Below, one piece after another: positions 46,048-50,485 of a stretch of 50,485 nucleotides of DNA. Within the stretch, counting starts at the first letter, position 1, and the number at the start of each line of letters is the position of its first letter. This stretch comes from a virus, in the IMG/VR virus record IMGVR_UViG_3300042474_000541, positions 1-50,485 of that record; one strand, 5' to 3'. The notes below the pieces were generated by a model that saw only the letters and a list, made by a program, of their open reading frames with translations, had not been told where the DNA came from and made no database searches. The position numbers and the translations under genes are program-made.

Positions 46048-48951
46048 ATGAAAGAAGTTATCTCTCAGGAAGTTATAGAAAACTTCCTTAACGGTGGCGA
46101 CCCCGAAGAGTTCATTGTCGGAGTCGAATACGACTACCCCACCAACACAATTTACAAAATTATTCAGGACCCCGAAAAGGGAAAGATTGTAAAATCAGAT
46201 TCATTTACCCCGTTTATGTGGGTTGGTGATTTATCAGGTTTAGGTTTTTACAATAATTCAAAATCCATACAAAAAAAACGTATGGGTGAATTTGGTATTC
46301 TAATTGAAAAATTAGATACTCATGGAGATGAACGACTTGAGTCGGGTATGAAATATTTGGTAAAAAGTCTTAAATCGTATACCGATTTAATTTCATTTTT
46401 CAGAATGGGTGGTATTAATCCGTGGGATGAAAAATATAGACAACATTTTACGGTTTTATCACCGGTAGAACAATATCTTGTTCAAACGAAAAAAAGATTA
46501 TTCAAAGGTATTGATGATTATGGTGGTGTTAATCGATTTGTATTTGATATTGAAACCACAGGTCTTGACCCTGAAACTTGTGTTATTATATTAATTGGGG
46601 TTAAAGATAATCGTGGTTTAAACGTAACAATTCCCGCCTTTGGGGAAGACGGAGAAAAAAAATGTATTGAAAGATTTTTCCAATATATAAGGGACTTAAA
46701 ACCAACAATCATTGCTGGTTACAACTCCGCATTTTTTGATTGGCCGTTCATATTAAAACGTGCGGAAATTCTTGGTGTTGATGTTGATGGAATGACTCAA
46801 ATTTTCACGTCCCAAGGAATGAAAGAAAAAGAGGGAATGTTAAAATTGGCAAATGAAGTTGAGCCATATAAACAACATATTATTTGGGGGTTTAATATTA
46901 TTGATATTGCACATTCAGTACGACGTGCTCAAGCAATCAATTCTGAAATTAAATCATGGGGTTTGAAATACATTACCACATATTTGGAAAAAGAAAAACC
47001 TAATCGTGTGTATGTTGAAGGTAGTAAAATATCAAAAATATATCTCGATAATGAAAGTTATTATGTAAATCCAAAAACAGGTGGATATAAACAAATAGGT
47101 GAGCCAGGTACCGAAGATTTATTACGAAAATATCCAGGTAAATTTGAGATTTGGCCAGGTAGGAAAATTGTTGAGCAATATCTTGACGATGACCTTTATG
47201 AGACAATGATTGTTGATGATTCATTTTCTCAATCAACATTCTTATTATCAAAACTTGTACCGACAACGTATGAGAGGATTGCAACAATGGGTACTGCAAC
47301 ATTATGGAAAATCATTATGTTAGCTTGGTCTTATGAAAATAACTTAGCGGTTCCATCTAAGGATGAGAAACGTGCTTTCACAGGAGGTTTATCTCGTTTA
47401 TTAAATGTTGGTTATGCGAAGAATATTGTTAAATTTGACTACTCATCACTCTACCCGTCAATTCAATTAGTGTATGATGTGTTTCCGGCATGTGATGTTA
47501 TGGGAGTACAAAAATCAATGTTAAAATATTTCCGTAACATTCGTATTAAGTATAAACATCTTGCCAGTGAATTAAAAGATAGTAATCCTGTTGCTGCGGA
47601 AATGTATGACCGTAAACAATTACCAATCAAAATTTTTATTAACGCATACTTCGGTTCACTATCCGCTCCACACGTATTCCCTTGGGGAGAAATGGATTCA
47701 GGTGAAACCATTACTTGCATTGGTCGTCAGTGTTTACGTATGATGATTATGTTCTACATGCAAAAAGGTTATAAACCTCTTGTAATGGACACGGACGGTG
47801 TGAACTTTGAAACACCTGATAGTGCATTAGACGCTGTGTATGTTGGTAAAGGTTTAAATGAATTAGTAATAGAAGGAAAAGAATATAAAGGTATTGAAGC
47901 TCACACTGCGGAATTCAATGATATATTCATGAGAGGTGAAATGGGTTTAGATATTGACTATACCGCACCTTCTTGTATTAACGTATCCCGTAAAAATTAT
48001 ATTATTAAATTAATTAAGAAAGGTAAGGAGAAAATTAAATTAACAGGTAACACAATTAAATCAAAAAAATTACAAACATATATTGTTGAATTTTTGGATG
48101 AAGGTTTTAAATATTTGTTAAATGGTGACGGACATTCTTTTGTGGAGCTATATTACAATTACGTAGAAAAAATTTATAATAAAGAAATACCATTATCGAA
48201 AATTGCAAATAAAGCTCGTGTTAAACAATCTATTAACGAATATAAAAAACACGTACAAAAAACAACTAAATCTGGTTCTTTAATGTCTCGTCAGGCACAC
48301 ATGGAATTAATAATTCAAAATGATTATCCTGCCGGTTTAGGTGATACAATATACTATGTTAATAACGGTATAAAAAAATCATCTGGTGATGTGGAAAGAA
48401 AAACTAGATGGACAAAAAAAGAAATGATTGAGTATGTTGAAACTATTGGTAGTGAAATGCCAAAAGACCACGCGGTTATAAATGTTAATTGTTACATGAT
48501 TGATGAGAAGGAAATTACAAATAATCCTGATTTAAAAGGTGATTATAATGTTCCACGTTATCTTAGTAATTTTAACAAACGTGTTGAACCTTTATTAGTT
48601 GCGTTTAACCCAAATATAAGAGAAGATATTCTTATTGAGGACCCAAAAGATAGACAATACTTTACTAAATTACAATGTGAACTTGTTAATGGTTATCCAT
48701 TAAAGGAAAGTGGACAAGATAAGTTTGATGAGGTAATGACACTTTCAGATAGTGAAGTTATTTTTTGGAATAAAGTGGGTAGAGATCCTTACTTTATGTA
48801 TGTTGAAGATAGTCTAAAATTAGTTGACCAACATTGGGTGGAACATAATAGAAAAGTGGTAACACTACAAGCTGAAAGTACAATCAGTAATGAGGATGAA
48901 ATCATCGAAAATGATGGACACGATTACGCTTACCACGCAATAGAAGTTTAG
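46048..48951 (+). CDS. 43: DNA polymerase, family B (T4 gp43-like)
   Basis: The replicative polymerase is 967 residues (T4 gp43 is 898). The 3'-5' exonuclease is shown by FDIETTGLDP (Exo I, about 166-175), IIAGYNSAFFDWPF (Exo II), and a Tyr-x-x-x-Asp region near 375. The polymerase motifs are FDYSSLYPSIQ (motif A, about 464), LPIKIFINAYFGSL (motif B, with Asn-Ala in place of Asn-Ser) and VMDTDGVNF (motif C, about 580, with Gly after the catalytic Asp pair instead of Ser). The C-terminal 380 residues hold the palm/thumb. It converges on the neck gene; the stops overlap. Confidence 0.95.
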   Translation: MKEVISQEVIENFLNGGDPEEFIVGVEYDYPTNTIYKIIQDPEKGKIVKSDSFTPFMWVGDLSGLGFYNNSKSIQKKRMGEFGILIEKLDTHGDERLESGMKYLVKSLKSYTDLISFFRMGGINPWDEKYRQHFTVLSPVEQYLVQTKKRLFKGIDDYGGVNRFVFDIETTGLDPETCVIILIGVKDNRGLNVTIPAFGEDGEKKCIERFFQYIRDLKPTIIAGYNSAFFDWPFILKRAEILGVDVDGMTQIFTSQGMKEKEGMLKLANEVEPYKQHIIWGFNIIDIAHSVRRAQAINSEIKSWGLKYITTYLEKEKPNRVYVEGSKISKIYLDNESYYVNPKTGGYKQIGEPGTEDLLRKYPGKFEIWPGRKIVEQYLDDDLYETMIVDDSFSQSTFLLSKLVPTTYERIATMGTATLWKIIMLAWSYENNLAVPSKDEKRAFTGGLSRLLNVGYAKNIVKFDYSSLYPSIQLVYDVFPACDVMGVQKSMLKYFRNIRIKYKHLASELKDSNPVAAEMYDRKQLPIKIFINAYFGSLSAPHVFPWGEMDSGETITCIGRQCLRMMIMFYMQKGYKPLVMDTDGVNFETPDSALDAVYVGKGLNELVIEGKEYKGIEAHTAEFNDIFMRGEMGLDIDYTAPSCINVSRKNYIIKLIKKGKEKIKLTGNTIKSKKLQTYIVEFLDEGFKYLLNGDGHSFVELYYNYVEKIYNKEIPLSKIANKARVKQSINEYKKHVQKTTKSGSLMSRQAHMELIIQNDYPAGLGDTIYYVNNGIKKSSGDVERKTRWTKKEMIEYVETIGSEMPKDHAVINVNCYMIDEKEITNNPDLKGDYNVPRYLSNFNKRVEPLLVAFNPNIREDILIEDPKDRQYFTKLQCELVNGYPLKESGQDKFDEVMTLSDSEVIFWNKVGRDPYFMYVEDSLKLVDQHWVEHNRKVVTLQAESTISNEDEIIENDGHDYAYHAIEV

Positions 48952-50063
48952 ATTACATTAAACGGGCTTGGCATTGCTCTAAACTTAAGTGCTTTATTTA
49001 AATTCTCCGCTTCTGAACCTTTTCTTTCAAGAATTTTTTCAGGGCGGAGTCTTTCTAATCTAGCCATAAGTTCCTCAACCAATTTCATTCTTTCGTCTTT
49101 ACCTTCTGTTAGTAAAGAACTATAATCTAACTTAACCGCACTATCGGGAACTTGTAAATCACCCGAAAATTTACCCCAAATACGACCTAATCCTTCTTTA
49201 GAATAACCTATTAGGTATTTTCTTACCCAGTTTTGGGATGGTTTGTTTAATTTATCCCACGTAAGTTCTTCGGTCATAACATCAGAAGGTAATTTAATAA
49301 CATCTTTGTTTTTTTGTAGACAAGTGTCTCTATCCATGGTATCATAATACCAATACCATACTTGATAGTTTTTATTAGCGTTATTACCAAAATCGTATTT
49401 TCCACCAGGCACATTGTAAAGGTGAATATATTTTTTACCTTCAGGTCCCGCGGTAATTCTATATGTTAAATCCCCACCAATTATTCTATTTTTTATACTT
49501 CTGTCTTGCATTCTCAATAGAAGGTCGAAAGCCGGTAACATAAAATATGAACCTGAAGAACCAACCTGAGCAAATCCCCCCACACCACCAAAACCAACAC
49601 CCCCAAGACCACCGAAACCACCTAAAAATGGGTCAACAATTGAATCGGTTAATTCTGCCCTTGTAAACCATAATAGTTCATTTATTTCACGACCCGCAGG
49701 TATTTCATATGTCTGTGTACCCCCCGTAAGAGTAAAATAATCTTTTTTAAGTTCGTTATCACCACCAGCCTGTAAACCAACTATTTTGGAATATGAATAA
49801 GTGTATTGTGTCTCATAATCTAAACTTCTTGTGGTAAACGCTCTAGAAAGGGATTGTGTATCAACATCTAATCCCGCCAATGCAGACCATTGTGATTCAA
49901 TCAACCAATCACTAACGTATTGTTCATATTCAGACAAGGAAAACTCTAAAAAAGTATCCATTTGTTCTTCAGTAAGTTCAATACCACGAACGGGCATCCC
50001 CAATAGGTGAAAAACCTGTGTATATAATTTGTCCTTTTCAGATTGTGAAATAATTGTAGCCAT
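48948..50063 (-). CDS. Neck protein (T4 gp13-like) with Gly-rich insert
   Basis: The N-terminal 60 residues (VFHLLGMPVRGIELTEEQMDTFLEFSLSEYEQYVSDW) match the gp13-type head-completion pattern LG-x-P-V-x-x-(I/V)-E-(L/V)-T-E-E-Q. A middle segment YFTLTGGTQTYEIPAGREINELLWF also fits. A Gly/Phe-rich insert at about residues 145-169 (FLGGFGGLGGVGFGG and onward) breaks the domain. The rest is mixed with aromatic clusters (QVWYWYYDTMDRD). T4 gp13 is 309 residues; this has 371. The protein seals the head before tail joining. Confidence 0.65.
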   Translation of the reverse strand: MATIISQSEKDKLYTQVFHLLGMPVRGIELTEEQMDTFLEFSLSEYEQYVSDWLIESQWSALAGLDVDTQSLSRAFTTRSLDYETQYTYSYSKIVGLQAGGDNELKKDYFTLTGGTQTYEIPAGREINELLWFTRAELTDSIVDPFLGGFGGLGGVGFGGVGGFAQVGSSGSYFMLPAFDLLLRMQDRSIKNRIIGGDLTYRITAGPEGKKYIHLYNVPGGKYDFGNNANKNYQVWYWYYDTMDRDTCLQKNKDVIKLPSDVMTEELTWDKLNKPSQNWVRKYLIGYSKEGLGRIWGKFSGDLQVPDSAVKLDYSSLLTEGKDERMKLVEELMARLERLRPEKILERKGSEAENLNKALKFRAMPSPFNVI

Positions 50064-50078
50064 AATTTGGTATATTTC

Positions 50079-50086
50079 AATAAATA
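50079..50086 (-). promoter_or_regulatory. TATTTATT motif upstream of the neck gene
   Basis: A one-mismatch copy on the minus strand lies 15 bases before the neck ATG at 50063. Confidence 0.45.
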
Positions 50087-50089
50087 GTT

Positions 50090-50097
50090 TATTTTTG
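50090..50097 (+). promoter_or_regulatory. Host-type box TATTTTTG before the small rightward gene
   Basis: TATTTTTG fits TAnnTTTG and ends 5 bases before the ATG at 50103, in the 39-base divergent gap with the neck gene. Confidence 0.4.
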
Positions 50098-50102
50098 GTA
50101 TT

Positions 50103-50312
50103 ATGACTACAACGAATAAACTAAATGAACTATTAATCCTTTGTGGAATAAATAATATTGTTTTTACATATCAAAAAGAGGAAGGCGGGAACTACGTCAA
50201 CTTTAATGAACCTGAAAAAACAATAGTTGTTAACGTATCGGATTATGAAGATAAGGAGTTGGATTCTTTATTGGATAAAAAAATTGGTGAGTTAAAAGAG
50301 TTGTTTAAGTAA
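50103..50312 (+). CDS. Unidentified 69-residue protein
   Basis: The small protein has a beta-hairpin-like middle (NNIVFTYQKEEGGNYVNF, then KTIVVNVSDYEDKELDSLLDKKIGELKELF). It is acidic, with no signal peptide. It is divergent from the neck gene, and its end overlaps the convergent helicase gene by 21 bases. No family was recognised. Confidence 0.5.
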   Translation: MTTTNKLNELLILCGINNIVFTYQKEEGGNYVNFNEPEKTIVVNVSDYEDKELDSLLDKKIGELKELFK

Positions 50313-50485
50313 GTCCTTACTAAAGGATTCTGAATATTCTCCGTCACCCATTACTTGGTCAATAATCCCCTTTTTCTTTTGTAATATATTGTAAATTATT
50401 TTTTCTACCGTGTTTTCAAAAACGGGATAATAAACTAATACACTATTTTGTTGACCATAACGATATGCTCTATCTTCTCCTTGTG
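50292..50485 (-). CDS. SNF2-type helicase, C-terminal end (partial)
   Basis: Only the last 63 residues lie in the window; the rest is beyond the right edge. The frame opens with QGEDRAYRYGQQNSVLVYYPVF, matching helicase motif VI of the SWI2/SNF2 group (Q-x-x-D-R-x-x-R-x-G-Q). It then has ENTVEKIIYNILQKKKGIIDQVM, as in the C-terminal lobe of SNF2 ATPases. The stop is at 50292-50294. In phages such proteins remodel replication or recombination intermediates (compare T4 UvsW). The 3' overlap with the small rightward gene is 21 bases. Confidence 0.85.
   Translation of the reverse strand, partial: QGEDRAYRYGQQNSVLVYYPVFENTVEKIIYNILQKKKGIIDQVMGDGEYSESFSKDLLKQLF

Noticed and set aside
1-50485. CRISPR array, insertion sequence, integrase or attachment site
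   Set aside because: No regularly spaced repeats, transposase motifs or recombinase catalytic patterns were seen on reading both strands.

Overview
The window looks like a stretch of a large, AT-rich, T4-like myovirus genome (tailed phage, contractile-tail lineage) that most likely infects a Bacteroidota host. The T4-like assignment rests on a head-morphogenesis run at 16.8-25.7 kb: large terminase (gp17-like), portal (gp20-like), a prohead-core candidate, prohead protease (gp21-like), acidic scaffold (gp22-like) and major capsid protein (gp23-like). A family B DNA polymerase, a gp13-like neck protein, a gp5-like baseplate protein and a gp55-like sigma factor support it. The Bacteroidota host is an inference from signal peptides ending in GQ, short lipoprotein signals ending LLTGC, domains resembling type IX secretion sorting tails, TAnnTTTG-type promoter boxes, and the absence of visible Shine-Dalgarno sequences.

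Layout. 1-6108 (+) is an envelope block: outer-membrane barrel-like proteins, two lipoproteins, small membrane proteins and a CsgG-like protein. 6179-11376 (-) holds an RNA-repair group (cyclic-phosphate receiver-like protein, Rnl1-type RNA ligase, polynucleotide-kinase-like protein), a tiny lipoprotein and a ClpC-like unfoldase. The unfoldase is divergent from an Hsp20 at 11.5 kb across a repeat-rich intergenic region. 11.5-21.2 kb (+) continues with KTSC and nucleotidyltransferase genes, four unidentified proteins, terminase, portal and a core candidate. A gene for ribosomal protein bS21 sits on the opposite strand at 21.2-21.4 kb. 21.5-26.9 kb (+) completes the head genes and adds a SAP-like protein and a dCMP deaminase. 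26.9-43.2 kb (-) is a long leftward block of virion/baseplate-type proteins, a sigma factor inside a glycosyltransferase operon, PhoH, dUTPase, a further glycosyltransferase and several repeat-rich proteins. 43.3-49.0 kb (+) carries fibre/baseplate-type proteins and DNA polymerase. The end has the neck protein (-), a small gene (+) and the C-terminus of a SNF2-like helicase (-).

Regulation. The octamer TATTTATA (or one mismatch) occurs on the coding strand just upstream of many virion genes. In several cases it ends exactly 3 nt before the ATG, which suggests a phage-specific promoter box giving leaderless mRNAs. A distinct TAnnTTTG box precedes polB, bS21, clpC and the SAP-like gene, consistent with host sigma-A use. 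The sigma factor at 34 kb is the obvious candidate reader of the first motif. The phage bS21, the lack of Shine-Dalgarno sites and possible leaderless starts together point to a deliberate translation strategy.

No tRNA, rRNA, CRISPR array, insertion sequence or integrase was found. No gene-free stretch exceeds about 170 bases. All function calls come from reading motifs by eye; no database search was run.
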